From Alcaligenes sp. SDU_A2 (GTDB lineage: Bacteria > Pseudomonadota > Gammaproteobacteria > Burkholderiales > Burkholderiaceae_B), in NCBI RefSeq assembly GCF_038237375.1, contig NZ_CP151273.1, forward strand, positions 3,534,001 through 3,598,000: 64,000 nucleotides of DNA, written 5' to 3'. Within the stretch, counting starts at the first letter, position 1. Each line of letters starts with the position of its first letter. Below the pieces are notes generated by a model. That model saw nothing but the letters and a program-made list of their open reading frames with translations, did not search any database and was not told the origin of the DNA. The position numbers and the translations under genes are program-made. This document shows, in pieces, positions 47,655 through 57,266 of the stretch.

Positions 47655-48998
47655 TCAGTACCCCATTTTCGACGGCAGCCACAGAGAAATGCCGGGCACA
47701 AAGGCAATGATGAAAATCGCAGCAGTCAACGCGAGGATGAAAGGCAAAGCCTTGCCGACGATGGACTCGACCGATGCCCCGCCTATGCCCGAGGCCACGA
47801 ACAGGTTCTCTCCCAACGGCGGCGTGATAAAGCCCACTGACAGCGCGCAAATCACCACAATGCCCACCTGCGTGGGGTCCACACCCAACATATACGTGAC
47901 CGGCAACAGCACCGGCACCAGAATCATGATGGCGGCCAGCGTCTCCATGAACATCCCAACAAACAGCAGAAATACGATCAGAATTACCCAGATCAAGTAC
48001 AGATTGTCGGTCCAGCTCAATAAAGAATCGGCAATGGTGGCGGGAATGCGCTGCTCGACCAGCAAGCGCCCGAACACCGTAGCGGCAAACAAGATCAGCA
48101 GTACGCGCCCCGTGATCCAGGTCGTGGTGCGCAGAGAATTGAACAAATTCTTAAACGTCAGTTCACGGTGGATAAACAAGCCTACGAACAAGGTGTAGAA
48201 AATCGCCACGACCGCCGATTCAGTCGGGGTGAAAATCCCGGCGTAAATACCGCCCAAGATAAAGACCGGGGCCAAAATGGACCAGATCCCCCGGCGCAGT
48301 GCCGACCCGACTTCGCCCAGGCTCCAACCCTCGCTCAAGCCCTTGTAACCCTGCTTGCGGGAAATAATGTAGTTAAGCACCAGCAAACTGGTGGCCATCA
48401 GCAGGCCCGGCATGACACCGGCAATAAACAACTTGGAAATGGATACCGATGCAAACGGGCCATACTTGGCCACGGCCTCGGGCGGCGGTGCCATGCCCAG
48501 GGCGGAAATGCCAAAGATGACCATAGGAATGGAAGGCGGAATGATGATGCCCAATCCACCTGCCGATGCAGTCACGGCAGAGGCATAGCGCAGATCATAC
48601 TTACGATGCGTCATGGCCGGAATCATCAGCATGCCCACGGCCGCCGTGGTAGCCGGACCGGACCCGGAGATCGCGCCGAAAAACAGGCAGGCCAGTACCG
48701 TCGCCACACCCAGGCCGCCGGTAATAGGGCCGGCCAGGCTTTCGGCAATATCGACCAGCCGCCTGGATATGCCGGCCGCCTCCATCAGCGCTCCTGCCAG
48801 CACAAAGGCCGGCAGGGCCATCAGCGGAAAGCTGCCCACCGAGGTAAAGGCAATCTGCACAAAGGAAATAGGATTCTTGCCCAGAATCAGGAACGCAGCC
48901 ATCGCCGCCCCGGCCAGCGACACCGTAATAGGCGCGCCGATCAAGAGCAGCACGACAAAGCTGCCGAACAAAATACCGACAACGGACTGATCCATCAC
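47655..48998 (-). CDS. tauM: TRAP transporter large membrane subunit (TauM type)
   Basis: The 447-residue DctM-type subunit has about twelve membrane helices with GSGPATTAAVGMLMIPAM and IIIPPSIPMVIFG typical of the family. Together with TauK and TauL it forms a sodium-driven TRAP importer. The overlap with the tauL gene (ATGA) and the operon with tauXY support taurine as substrate, as with tauKLM of Paracoccus and Rhodobacter; the substrate is inferred from context. Confidence 0.9.
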   Translation of the reverse strand: MMDQSVVGILFGSFVVLLLIGAPITVSLAGAAMAAFLILGKNPISFVQIAFTSVGSFPLMALPAFVLAGALMEAAGISRRLVDIAESLAGPITGGLGVATVLACLFFGAISGSGPATTAAVGMLMIPAMTHRKYDLRYASAVTASAGGLGIIIPPSIPMVIFGISALGMAPPPEAVAKYGPFASVSISKLFIAGVMPGLLMATSLLVLNYIISRKQGYKGLSEGWSLGEVGSALRRGIWSILAPVFILGGIYAGIFTPTESAVVAIFYTLFVGLFIHRELTFKNLFNSLRTTTWITGRVLLILFAATVFGRLLVEQRIPATIADSLLSWTDNLYLIWVILIVFLLFVGMFMETLAAIMILVPVLLPVTYMLGVDPTQVGIVVICALSVGFITPPLGENLFVASGIGGASVESIVGKALPFILALTAAIFIIAFVPGISLWLPSKMGY

Positions 48999-49561
48999 TG
49001 GCCTCCTTGCAGACCGGCAGCGGGCTGCTGGACCGAGCGCTTGATCGCCTCGATCTCGGCCTTTTCAGGGTCCAGAATCTGCACCGACCTGAACAGAGTC
49101 AGGTAGTTATTCCACAGAATACGCACCGACATCAGCACAAAGGCGATCGGCAAAATCATAAAGAAATACTTCATGGGAATACCCGTGGTCTGGGACTTCC
49201 AGAACAAATTCATGCGGTTGAACACGAAGTCGTACGCCAGCCAGGCAAAGTACAGGTTAAAGGCCACCCAGATCAGGTCGGCCAGGGCCTCGGATACTTT
49301 TTTGACGATGGGCGGAAAAAACATGAACTGAAAAGTCACCCGGTTGTGGGCCTGCATCTTGGCTGCCACGACAGCACCCAAGTAGGCAAACCAGACAAAC
49401 ATATAGGTGGCGACCTCTTCGCCCCAGGGAATGGAATAGGCAAAAAACTGGCGCACCAGAATCTGCACGAACAACAAGGTCACGAAAACAGCCAGCAACA
49501 GGCCGCAAACGTATTCTTCAATGTGGTTGATCAGATGAATCAAGACGCGCTTAAGACTCAT
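48995..49561 (-). CDS. tauL: TRAP transporter small membrane subunit (TauL type)
   Basis: A 188-residue DctQ-type protein with four predicted helices (INHIEEYVCGLLLAVFVTLLFVQ, the conserved WGEEVATYMFVWFAYLGA, and two further segments) typical of TRAP small subunits. The ATG at 49561 has a strong AGGAGG; the frame is open 15 bases farther upstream. It lies between the receptor and the large subunit, with hairpins before it. Confidence 0.88.
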   Translation of the reverse strand: MSLKRVLIHLINHIEEYVCGLLLAVFVTLLFVQILVRQFFAYSIPWGEEVATYMFVWFAYLGAVVAAKMQAHNRVTFQFMFFPPIVKKVSEALADLIWVAFNLYFAWLAYDFVFNRMNLFWKSQTTGIPMKYFFMILPIAFVLMSVRILWNNYLTLFRSVQILDPEKAEIEAIKRSVQQPAAGLQGGQ

Positions 49562-49590
49562 GGTGACCTCCTGCAACTTTTTTCAGTGAA

Positions 49591-49626
49591 GGGGGACTCG
49601 GGCCCCCGACCCGCCGCAGCGGGTCG
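49591..49626 (-). terminator. hairpin pair between tauK and tauL
   Basis: CGACCCGC (49607-49614) and GCGGGTCG (49619-49626) form an eight-base stem, next to a GGGGG/CCCCC pair (49591-49595 with 49603-49607). They lie between the receptor gene and the membrane genes. Such stems stabilise receptor mRNA or cut read-through, giving more receptor than permease. Confidence 0.55.
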
Positions 49627-49638
49627 AGGCTGCCAGTC

Positions 49639-50637
49639 TTAACGCTTTAGCGAGGCCAGCACGGCGTCCAGTTTCTCTTTGCCGCCCACGGCATCGTAGA
49701 ACTGTGGCCAAACCTGGGTTTGGGCCGCCTCGATCCAGGCTTTCTCGCCGTCTGCCGGCTCGGTGATTTCCATCCCGGCGGCCACCAGCTCTTTCTTGAT
49801 GCGGTCTTCGGTATCGTGCAGATACTTGAAGCTATGCTCGGTCGCTTCCTGGCCGGCTTCCAGGATTGCCTTCTGAATTTCCGGGCTTTGCGACTGGAAC
49901 ACCTGCTCGCTAACAATCAATGGTTCGAGCGAAAACAGGTAGCGGATCGGTGTGATGTACTTTTGCACTTCGTTGAACTTCATGGCCGATACCGTGATGT
50001 AGGGATTGTCCTGCCCATCAACCACGCCCTGCTGTAAGGCAGTAAACGTTTCCGACCAAGCCAAAGGACTGGGGTTGATACCCCAGGCTTTGTAGGTGGC
50101 GATCATCAGCTCGTTCTTGGGAACGCGGATCACCAGGCCTTTCAGGTCTTCGGGCTTGGCCACCGCACGTTTGGAGTTGGTCAGGACACGAAAGCCCGAA
50201 TACGACCAGCCAATAATCCGCACTTGTGCATCGCGGATGGTGTTTTCGGTCAGTTGCTTGCCGACGTCGCCTTGGGTCAGCTGACGGGCATCCTCCGGAC
50301 TCTGAATCACATACGGCAAGGTCAGCACAGCGACGGACGGGGAAAACGGCGTGATGTTATTGATGGCCACTACCGAAAAATCCAACAGGCCCATCGCCGC
50401 GTTGTTCACGGTGTCCTGTTCGTCGCCCAACTGGCTGTTGGGGAACAAGTCCGCCGTCGCCTGGCCGTTGGTCTTGGCCTTGAGGTTTTCTGCAAAGACC
50501 TTGGCCAGCTCGAACTGGGTGCCGCCAGCGGCATCGCCTGTCGCCAATTTAAAGGCTGCGGCCTGGGCAGCAGGAACCGCCAGGGTGGCACCCACCGCAA
50601 GCAGCGCGGGCAGAATCATTTTTCGCACAAATTTCAT
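49639..50637 (-). CDS. tauK: TRAP transporter periplasmic receptor (TauK type)
   Basis: A 332-residue DctP-type receptor with a signal peptide (KMILPALLAVGATLAVPAAQA) and the family IRVPKNELM arginine motif, which binds a carboxylate or sulfonate, plus the WSETFTALQQGVVDGQDNP segment. I use the ATG at 50637; the frame is open to 50724 but those residues lack signal-peptide features. It is the gene just after tauY and is the likely taurine-binding component. Confidence 0.9.
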   Translation of the reverse strand: MKFVRKMILPALLAVGATLAVPAAQAAAFKLATGDAAGGTQFELAKVFAENLKAKTNGQATADLFPNSQLGDEQDTVNNAAMGLLDFSVVAINNITPFSPSVAVLTLPYVIQSPEDARQLTQGDVGKQLTENTIRDAQVRIIGWSYSGFRVLTNSKRAVAKPEDLKGLVIRVPKNELMIATYKAWGINPSPLAWSETFTALQQGVVDGQDNPYITVSAMKFNEVQKYITPIRYLFSLEPLIVSEQVFQSQSPEIQKAILEAGQEATEHSFKYLHDTEDRIKKELVAAGMEITEPADGEKAWIEAAQTQVWPQFYDAVGGKEKLDAVLASLKR

Positions 50638-50710
50638 ACTTGTCTCCGTCCTCCTCAAGGGAGGTTTATTTATTGATGGTATGAGGCGCAATGCAAAAGC
50701 ACACGAGAAC

Positions 50711-52150
50711 TTACAAAACTTCATCCTTCAAGTAATACCAGCGATACAGAAAACGCTGACCAAAACGACGGAATGGGGCGAACGCCTCCGAAGTCACCAT
50801 TTCGCGCACATTGGGAAACGGCAGGCGAGATTGAAAAATAGGCAGATCCAGCTCCCCGCCCTTGCCCGCGATCAACTGCGCCAGACGACGCCCAGCCTGA
50901 GCCGAATACATCACCCCATTGCCGCCATAGCCCATGGCGTAATAAAGGGTCTCGTTTTTATTGGGCTGGACAATGCGCGGCATCATGTCGTGACTGACAT
51001 CGACCCACCCCCACCAGGAGTAATCAATCTGTATGCCCTTGAGAGCCGGAAACTTGCGGGCCAACCCATCTTCCAGGCTCCTGCGGTATTGTTCCTGGGG
51101 CGCATCGCGGCCGGAAATGGCGCTGCGGCTGCCGATCTGCAGGCGATTGTCGGGCAGCAGGCGGTAGTAGTTGCGCAGCACGCGGGTATCGGTCAGGACT
51201 TGATGCGTGCGGATATTGCAGGCCTCGATCTCGGCCGCCGTCAACGGCCGCGTCACCATGGAGTTCGACAGAATAGGGAACAGTCGGTTGCGAAACTCCG
51301 GGTTCAGCGCATTGGCGGTATAGCCGCCCGTAGCCACGCCCACGGCACGGGCCCGCACCACGCCGCCCGGCGTGCGCAGATAGTGTTGGCCGTTGCGCGT
51401 TTCCCAACCCTGCACAGGGCTGGCCGGATGCACCTTTACACCCAGGGCACGGGCTTTCTTCAGATAGCCGAAAGCCAGCTTGGCCGCATGGATGCCGATA
51501 CCCTCCGGTTCGTGCATGGCACCATGCGCCTCGTGGTCGCCCACCCATTCGTTGCGCACCGTCTGCGCATCCAGGATGCGAGCGTTATAGCCAAAAGTCT
51601 CGCGCAGCAACGCGGCTTCTTTTTCCAGTGCCGGCATGACCTTGGCGCGATGCGCTACATACAGGTGGCCGCCCGGCTGCGGATCGCAGTCGATATCTTT
51701 GATCAGCTCCTTGAAATTTTCCATGCCCTCGACACACTCGCGGTGCATCTTCAGGGCCGTGTCCAGCCCCCAGCGGCTGATCCACTGCGAACGCTTCAAG
51801 CGTCCGGAGGCACACTGGGCCTGGCCGCCGTTGCGGGTGCTGCAACCCCACGCCGTGCGGTTGGCTTCCAGTACCGTCGCCTTGATGCCGTATTCCTGCG
51901 CCAGGAAAATCGCCGTGGTCAGGCCGGTAAATCCGGAACCGATAATGACCACATCGGCATCCATGTCCTGCGTCACCGGGCCATCGTCGCCGGGCGGCTC
52001 GCCTGCCGTGCCTATCCAGTAGCTGGGCGCATAGTCGCGTCCCTGGCCGGGCGTGGAGTCCAGCAAAGGATCGTAGGCAGGATCATAATCCGCCCGGGGT
52101 GCCGTCGCAGCATTCAAGGTCCGGCCCACTTCTTTGTCGGCAAGGTCCAT
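50711..52150 (-). CDS. tauY: taurine dehydrogenase, large FAD subunit
   Basis: TauY oxidatively deaminates taurine to sulfoacetaldehyde with cytochrome c as acceptor. The 479-residue flavoprotein has the dinucleotide-binding GSGFTG (71-76) and ANRTAWGCSTRNGGQAQCASGRLKRSQW, matching the TauY/GabD-type oxidoreductase family. It is preceded by tauX after three bases and followed by the TRAP receptor. Alternative family names are gamma-glutamylputrescine oxidase-like; the pairing with tauX, xsc and pta settles the function. Confidence 0.9.
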   Translation of the reverse strand: MDLADKEVGRTLNAATAPRADYDPAYDPLLDSTPGQGRDYAPSYWIGTAGEPPGDDGPVTQDMDADVVIIGSGFTGLTTAIFLAQEYGIKATVLEANRTAWGCSTRNGGQAQCASGRLKRSQWISRWGLDTALKMHRECVEGMENFKELIKDIDCDPQPGGHLYVAHRAKVMPALEKEAALLRETFGYNARILDAQTVRNEWVGDHEAHGAMHEPEGIGIHAAKLAFGYLKKARALGVKVHPASPVQGWETRNGQHYLRTPGGVVRARAVGVATGGYTANALNPEFRNRLFPILSNSMVTRPLTAAEIEACNIRTHQVLTDTRVLRNYYRLLPDNRLQIGSRSAISGRDAPQEQYRRSLEDGLARKFPALKGIQIDYSWWGWVDVSHDMMPRIVQPNKNETLYYAMGYGGNGVMYSAQAGRRLAQLIAGKGGELDLPIFQSRLPFPNVREMVTSEAFAPFRRFGQRFLYRWYYLKDEVL

Positions 52151-52153
52151 GAC

Positions 52154-52549
52154 TCATTTCCCGGCGGGCAGTACGGGACGCTGCTTGCGAAAGGCATTCT
52201 TGACGGCAATTTTGCCATCGCGAAAGGTAAAGATATCCACCATGCGAGCCTGAACGCGCGAACCGTCGGCCGCTGTGCCCTGGAAAGTAGATTCCAACAC
52301 GCCGCGATCCCCGATCACAAAGCTGTCGCCGTCCAACCAGGCCGCGTCAGGGAAAGCAATCCAGGCCTGCTCGAATGCCACGCGCAGTTGTTGGGTGCCT
52401 TTGTGGCTGGTGCCGAGCACGTCGGGGCCGGCCACGGTATGAAACTCGCAGTCCTCGGTGACCATGCTCATCAACGCTTCCAGATCATGGTCGTTCCAGG
52501 CCTGGCCGAAATCCTGCAGCAGTTGCAGATGCTGTTCTTGTTGGGACAT
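52154..52549 (-). CDS. tauX: taurine dehydrogenase, small subunit
   Basis: TauX is a 131-residue protein of the NTF2/SnoaL-like fold (LLQDFGQAWNDHDLEALMSMVTEDCEFHT...VDIFTFRDGKIAVKNAFRK) that is required with TauY for taurine dehydrogenase. Alone the fold would be uninformative; the three-base gap to tauY and the xsc-pta neighbourhood make the assignment. The upstream regulator gene tauR is 113 bases away on the same strand. Confidence 0.85.
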   Translation of the reverse strand: MSQQEQHLQLLQDFGQAWNDHDLEALMSMVTEDCEFHTVAGPDVLGTSHKGTQQLRVAFEQAWIAFPDAAWLDGDSFVIGDRGVLESTFQGTAADGSRVQARMVDIFTFRDGKIAVKNAFRKQRPVLPAGK

Positions 52550-52561
52550 TGTCTTCCTCCA

Positions 52562-52599
52562 TTAAGTATCTCGTTTATCGTTCAAGCTTTTCGACTTAA
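52562..52599. promoter_or_regulatory. candidate TauR operator upstream of tauX
   Basis: TTAAGT (52562-52567) and ACTTAA (52594-52599) form an inverted pair in the tauX upstream region, and TTCGACTTAA (52590-52599) matches eight of ten bases of the CTGGACTTAA-type repeat I recall for Rhodobacter capsulatus TauR. Only one good copy is seen, so the call is weak. Confidence 0.3.
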
Positions 52600-52661
52600 A
52601 GCGACGTTTCAATCAAGATACGCAATTCGCAAACGGCCCCATAGCACCAGCTGGATGCTAT

Positions 52662-54200
52662 CTATTGGTCCAGAAAAACAGGCCGTGCCAAGACCCGCTG
52701 CTGCACCGGCGCAATGTCGTGCAACGCCTGCGCCAGACGGACGATTCCAGGTTCGATATGCGACATGGGAATCGATGCAAAGCCCAGGCGAAAAAACCGC
52801 TTATTGGCCTTATCGTCGGCGAAAAACACCTCTCCAAGCTCGATCAGCACGCCTAGGCGCTCGGCATGCGCAGCCAGTTCGGCCGCGTCCAGCCAGGCCG
52901 GCCCCTCTACCCAGCAGGATGCCCCGCCCCGGATGGGCGCATAGCGCAGGCCGGGTAAATACCGATCCAAAGCACTCATCAAAATGACGGCTCGTTCCTG
53001 CTGGACTGCGGCCCGCCGGCGCAGCAACGCATCCAGATGGCCCAAAGACATGAACAAGGCAAAAACCCGCTGCATATAGGCCGTGGGGTGGCGTATGCTC
53101 AGGCGGCGCACGGCACGCAATTGCTCGATCAGAGCGGCACCACCCACCACATAGCCCAGGCGCACGCCTGGGGCCAGTTGCTTGGAAAAACTACCGATGT
53201 AAATAACCCGGCCGCTGGTGTCCATGCTTTTGAGCGAAGGCAGCGGCTCGCCATCCAGGCGGTATTCACTTTCGTAATCGTCCTCGATGATGACAAAGTC
53301 GAACTCGTCGGCCATGCGCAATAGTTCCCGACGCCGCTCCAGCGACATGCTGACCGTTGTCGGGCATTGATAGCTGGGGGTGACATACACATAATCGCAG
53401 CCATGCAGCGCCTGATCCGGAATCAGGCCGTCCTCGTCCACCGGCAAGAGCACCAGATTGTCGCTGCGGCTGGCGAAAATATTGCGTGCATCCGGATACC
53501 CGGGATCTTCGATCCCCACCGGCGTATCCGGCCCCACCAGCAAATCGGCAATCAGGTACAGCGCCTGCTGCGCTCCTACCGTCAACACCACTTCGTCCTC
53601 GCCCGCCCAAACGCCACGGCGCGGCAGCACGCGGCTGCGCAGCTGTTTGATCAGGGATTCATCATCACGCAGAATCATGTCCTGCGCCCATTCGCCGACC
53701 TCCAGCGCGCTTAGCGTGCGCAGACAGCAATCGCGCCAGGCGGCAATAGGGAACAGATCGGCATCGAACTGCCCGTAAATAAACGGGTAGGGATAACTGC
53801 GCCAGTTGGCGCGCTTGCGTATATTGCGCTGCCGCGAGGGCGTAAAACGGAAACGCCGCTCCCAATCCGGCGCATCACCCTGCGACAGGGCAGCAGGCGG
53901 CGGCGGAACCGGCACATGGCCCGACAGCATCATGGGATTGACGAAGTAACCCCGGCGCTCGCGCGACACCAGATAGCCCTCGTCCACCAGGTTCTGGTAG
54001 GCAATGACCACCGTGTTGCGCGCCACGCCCAGAATCATCGCCATGTCGCGGCTGGACGGAATGGGCAGATCCTCGGGCAACTGGCCATCCAATACCAGGG
54101 AAACCATCATCTGCCGGATCTGGCCTTGCAGGCTCAGACCCGAATCGACCCCGCGCAAGAACAACTGACGCCACATAATGCCGCTGGATCGTGAATTCAT
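52662..54200 (-). CDS. tauR: MocR-type GntR regulator TauR
   Basis: A 512-residue MocR/PdxR protein: an N-terminal GntR winged helix (LQGQIRQMMVSLVLDGQLPEDLPIPSSRDMAMILGVARNTVVIAYQNLVDEGYLV, about 20-75) and a large C-terminal aminotransferase-like domain with a PLP lysine in YIGSFSKQLAPGVRLGY. TauR of Rhodobacter activates taurine genes and probably binds a PLP-taurine imine. Here it lies immediately upstream of tauXY on the same strand, which fits its role. Confidence 0.92.
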   Translation of the reverse strand: MNSRSSGIMWRQLFLRGVDSGLSLQGQIRQMMVSLVLDGQLPEDLPIPSSRDMAMILGVARNTVVIAYQNLVDEGYLVSRERRGYFVNPMMLSGHVPVPPPPAALSQGDAPDWERRFRFTPSRQRNIRKRANWRSYPYPFIYGQFDADLFPIAAWRDCCLRTLSALEVGEWAQDMILRDDESLIKQLRSRVLPRRGVWAGEDEVVLTVGAQQALYLIADLLVGPDTPVGIEDPGYPDARNIFASRSDNLVLLPVDEDGLIPDQALHGCDYVYVTPSYQCPTTVSMSLERRRELLRMADEFDFVIIEDDYESEYRLDGEPLPSLKSMDTSGRVIYIGSFSKQLAPGVRLGYVVGGAALIEQLRAVRRLSIRHPTAYMQRVFALFMSLGHLDALLRRRAAVQQERAVILMSALDRYLPGLRYAPIRGGASCWVEGPAWLDAAELAAHAERLGVLIELGEVFFADDKANKRFFRLGFASIPMSHIEPGIVRLAQALHDIAPVQQRVLARPVFLDQ

Positions 54201-54251
54201 GCCTCTTCCTCACTCTGTGCGAATGTATTTTTTGTGAGTCCGACACACTAT

Positions 54252-54279
54252 CCTATTTCCTCTGCTCTAGGGAAATAGG
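54252..54279. other. inverted repeat between thiG and tauR
   Basis: CCTATTTCC (54252-54260) and GGAAATAGG (54271-54279) are a perfect nine-base inverted repeat with a ten-base spacer. It lies after the thiG stop and 51 bases before the tauR start. No T run follows, so it may be an operator rather than a terminator. Confidence 0.5.
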
Positions 54280-54342
54280 CCGTCCGGTATGGTGCAGCCG
54301 GACCTGGCACCGGCAACGCGCGACGCCCTGCCCCGCACGCGG

Positions 54343-55137
54343 CTAGATCATCGACGGCGAAATCAGATCGGTCATGGGCGAAGAGGCCTGAGCCTGATAG
54401 ACCTTGCGCGGCATGCGGCCAGCCAGATACGCATCGCGCCCGGCCTGAACGGCGCGCCTCATGGCGCGCGCCATGCGCACCGGGTCCTGGGCATAGGAGA
54501 TAGCGGAATTCATCAATACCGCATCGCAGCCCAGCTCCATCGCAATGGCCGCATCCGATGCCGTACCCACGCCTGCATCCAACAGAACGGGGACAGAAAT
54601 ACTGTCTATGATCAGGCGCGTATTCCAGGGATTTAAGATGCCCATGCCCGAGCCGATGATCGATGCCAGCGGCATAATGGCCACGCAACCCATATCCTCC
54701 AGCATACGGGCCTGGATGGGATCGTCCGAACAATACACCATCACCTGAAAACCTTCCTGAACCAGCGTACGGGCGGCCTTCAGGGTTTCAGGCATATTGG
54801 GATACAGATTATTCGCGTCGCCGAAAATCTCCAGCTTGGCCAAAGGGTGACCATCGAGCAATTCACGCGCCAGGCGCAGCGTGCGCACGGCGTCTTCGGC
54901 GGTAAAGCAACCGGCGGTATTGGGCAGATAGGTATAGCGCTGCGGGCTGACATAGTCGAGCAGGCTGGGTTCGCCCGGGTCCTGGCCGATATTGGTGCGG
55001 CGGATGGCCACCGTCACGATTTCTGCGCCGCTGACCTCGATGGCCTCGCGGGTCTGCTCAAAATCCTTATATTTGCCCGTGCCCACCAGCAAGCGCGACT
55101 GGTACGACTGTCCGGCAATAATCAATGGGTCATTCAT
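54343..55137 (-). CDS. thiG: thiazole synthase ThiG
   Basis: ThiG builds the thiazole-phosphate ring of thiamine from DXP, ThiS thiocarboxylate and dehydroglycine. The 264-residue TIM barrel has the [15 protein letters not shown] start, the Schiff-base VTVAIRR region, [21 protein letters not shown] and the C-terminal [19 protein letters not shown]. The ATG at 55137 has AGGAG upstream; the frame is open further but without resemblance. It is isolated: no thiS, thiH, thiO, thiE or thiF is visible. It lies after xsc, which encodes a thiamine-diphosphate enzyme, so it may boost the cofactor. Confidence 0.93.
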   Translation of the reverse strand: MNDPLIIAGQSYQSRLLVGTGKYKDFEQTREAIEVSGAEIVTVAIRRTNIGQDPGEPSLLDYVSPQRYTYLPNTAGCFTAEDAVRTLRLARELLDGHPLAKLEIFGDANNLYPNMPETLKAARTLVQEGFQVMVYCSDDPIQARMLEDMGCVAIMPLASIIGSGMGILNPWNTRLIIDSISVPVLLDAGVGTASDAAIAMELGCDAVLMNSAISYAQDPVRMARAMRRAVQAGRDAYLAGRMPRKVYQAQASSPMTDLISPSMI

Positions 55138-55160
55138 GGCCCTGCTCCTACAGATGCATT

Positions 55161-55212
55161 GCGGCGGGCCGGGCCCGCCGCTGCGGAACCCCCGGCTTGC
55201 AGAAGCCGGGGG
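55161..55212 (-). terminator. two GC-rich hairpins between xsc and thiG
   Basis: GCGGCGGGC (55161-55169) and GCCCGCCGC (55173-55181) form one stem; CCCCCGGCTT (55189-55198) and AAGCCGGGGG (55203-55212) form a second with loop GCAG. Both are perfect. No T run follows on the minus strand, so they may stop or slow RNA polymerase, or protect the xsc mRNA 3' end, leaving thiG at lower level. Confidence 0.6.
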
Positions 55213-55228
55213 CGGGCGTACGACACAA

Positions 55229-57046
55229 TCAGACGTAGTCTTTGTACTTGTCCAACAAGCGCACGGGCTTGGCCAACGCATCGCGGCGGAACGGATCGCC
55301 CAGTTCGCGGGTACACATGATCTCGATCACACACGTCTTGCCCTCGTTCATCTGCATGTCGATGGCACGCTGCAAGGCCGGACCCACATCCTCCAACTTG
55401 TCCACCACAATGCCTTCGGCACCCATGGACTGGGCAATGCCCGCAAACGAAGGGCTGTCCAGCTCGCCGGCCACAAAACGACGGTTATAGAACTCGACCT
55501 GGTTCTTTTTCTCGGCACCCCACTGGCGGTTGTGGAACACCACGGCCGTCACCGGAATGTCGTGGCGCACGGCGGTCAGGATCTCCATCATGCTCATGGC
55601 CCAAGCACCGTCACCGGCGTAAGCAATGGCCGGACGCTCGGGCGCAGCCGTCTTGGCACCGATAATGGTCGGCAGCGCATAGCCGCAGTTGCCAAAGCTC
55701 ATGGGTGCGAAAAAGCTGCGTGGGCGCTCAAAGCGCAGATAGCTGTGCGCCACCGAGTTGATGTTGCCGATATCCGTGGACACCATCACATCCTTAGGCA
55801 TGGCTTTTTCCAGCTCACGCAGCACTTGGCGTGGATGCAGGTACTGGCCGCCGCTGAACGGTTTTTCCTTGGCGTTTTCGGCGATCATGTCCAGGCTGTA
55901 GGGATCTTTTTCGTGGGTCCATTCGTCCAGCTCCTTTTCCCAGGCCGCCTTCTCCGCCGCAATCTTGTCGGCGCGCTCGGCTTTGGTCGAATCGCAATCC
56001 AGCGTGCGGCCGTCCAGGCGCAGGGCCAGCTCCTGGGCAACCGCTTTGGCATCTCCGCAAATGCCCACGGCGATCTTCTTGACCAGGCCCAGCATCTTCT
56101 GGTCGGCATCGACCTGGATGATCTTGGCGTTCTTAGGCCAGTAATCAATACCGTGCTGAGGCAGCGTGCCGAATGGCCCCAGACGCGTACCCAGTGCCAA
56201 TACCACATCGGCCTGGGCAATCAGCTTCATGCCGGCTTTGGAACCCTGATAGCCCAGCGGACCGCACCACAGCGGATGGCTGGCGGGGAAAGAGTCGTTG
56301 TGCTGGTAGCTGTTGACCACCGGCGCGCCCAGACGCTCGGCCAGCGCCTTGCACTGCTCCACCGCGTCGGACATGATCACGCCGCCACCCGAGATAATGA
56401 CCGGGAACTTGGCCTTGGCCAGCAGATCGGCCGCCTCGTCCAGGCTGCGCACGCCACCGGGGCCACGATCCACACGGGCTGGCTTGGGGATTTCGCATGT
56501 GACTTCGCCATAGAAGTAATCGCGCGGAATGTTCAGCTGGGTCGGGCCCATTTCGCTGACGGCACGGTCAAAACAACGGGCCGTAAATTCGGCCATGCGA
56601 TTAGGGTTGGTGACGTGACCCTGATACTTGGTGAATTCCTGGAACATGGGCAACTGGTTGCACTCCTGGAAACCGCCCAGGCCCTGGGTGTTGGTGCCGG
56701 TTTCGGGGGTCACGATGACCACGGGGCTGTGCGCCCAGTAAGCGGCGGCAATGCCCGTAACGCAGTTGCTGATGCCGGGGCCGTTCTGGCCGATCACCAT
56801 GCCGTGGCGACCCGAAACACGGGCGTAGCCGTCAGCCATGTGGGCAGCGCCCTGTTCGTGAACCACCGGAATCAGGCGGATGCCGGCGGGAGCGAAGATA
56901 TCCATCGCATCCATAAAGGCCGAACCCATGATACCGAACATATCGGTGACCCCGTAGGACACCATGGTTTCCACAAACGCCTCCGAAGGCGTCATCTTGG
57001 TCGGTCCGCTGACCACGCTGCGATTATCCGTATTGCCCTGGCTCAT
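55229..57046 (-). CDS. xsc: sulfoacetaldehyde acetyltransferase
   Basis: Xsc is a thiamine-diphosphate enzyme that splits sulfoacetaldehyde with phosphate to sulfite and acetyl phosphate. The 605-residue protein has the N-terminal [22 protein letters not shown], the ThDP glutamate region [20 protein letters not shown], and the [12 protein letters not shown] ThDP-Mg motif. Sulfite export or oxidation genes are not seen nearby. It diverges from the CobS/CobT-like pair, and its upstream region shares a 14-base sequence with that of pta, which encodes the next enzyme. Confidence 0.96.
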   Translation of the reverse strand: MSQGNTDNRSVVSGPTKMTPSEAFVETMVSYGVTDMFGIMGSAFMDAMDIFAPAGIRLIPVVHEQGAAHMADGYARVSGRHGMVIGQNGPGISNCVTGIAAAYWAHSPVVIVTPETGTNTQGLGGFQECNQLPMFQEFTKYQGHVTNPNRMAEFTARCFDRAVSEMGPTQLNIPRDYFYGEVTCEIPKPARVDRGPGGVRSLDEAADLLAKAKFPVIISGGGVIMSDAVEQCKALAERLGAPVVNSYQHNDSFPASHPLWCGPLGYQGSKAGMKLIAQADVVLALGTRLGPFGTLPQHGIDYWPKNAKIIQVDADQKMLGLVKKIAVGICGDAKAVAQELALRLDGRTLDCDSTKAERADKIAAEKAAWEKELDEWTHEKDPYSLDMIAENAKEKPFSGGQYLHPRQVLRELEKAMPKDVMVSTDIGNINSVAHSYLRFERPRSFFAPMSFGNCGYALPTIIGAKTAAPERPAIAYAGDGAWAMSMMEILTAVRHDIPVTAVVFHNRQWGAEKKNQVEFYNRRFVAGELDSPSFAGIAQSMGAEGIVVDKLEDVGPALQRAIDMQMNEGKTCVIEIMCTRELGDPFRRDALAKPVRLLDKYKDYV

Positions 57047-57103
57047 GTCTCTGTCTCCATTACGCGACGGGCCGGGGGTGGCCCTGTCAAAAAATTAAAA
57101 ATC

Positions 57104-57117
57104 TTGTTTTTCGAGAT
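57104..57117. promoter_or_regulatory. shared 14-base element upstream of xsc
   Basis: On the minus strand this reads ATCTCGAAAAACAA, 58 to 71 bases upstream of the xsc start. The identical 14 bases occur on the plus strand at 60905-60918 before pta, at a comparable distance. Flanking AAAAATCT/AGATTTTT (57099-57121) makes it part of an imperfect dyad. Confidence 0.6.
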
Positions 57118-57266
57118 TTTTTATAAACTTTATCGAGACAAACAGGCCATGTCAACATAGAATCTCAATTATCGATATTAAATGTACCGATTTTTGATCT
57201 TATAAGCACTTTGACCACGCAGCAGCACAACACGCCGCACGCTGCCCGCACCCATCAGGGGGTTCC

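Noticed and set aside
50351-52987. An 878-residue open frame on the plus strand across tauY and tauX
   Set aside because: It runs antisense through several well-defined genes and has no recognisable domain.
55138-55228. A thiS gene between xsc and thiG
   Set aside because: Only about 90 bases are free, occupied by two hairpins; no small frame ends in Gly-Gly.
54992-57160. A 722-residue open frame on the plus strand opposite xsc
   Set aside because: Antisense to xsc, histidine- and glycine-rich in the way of shadow frames, no domain.
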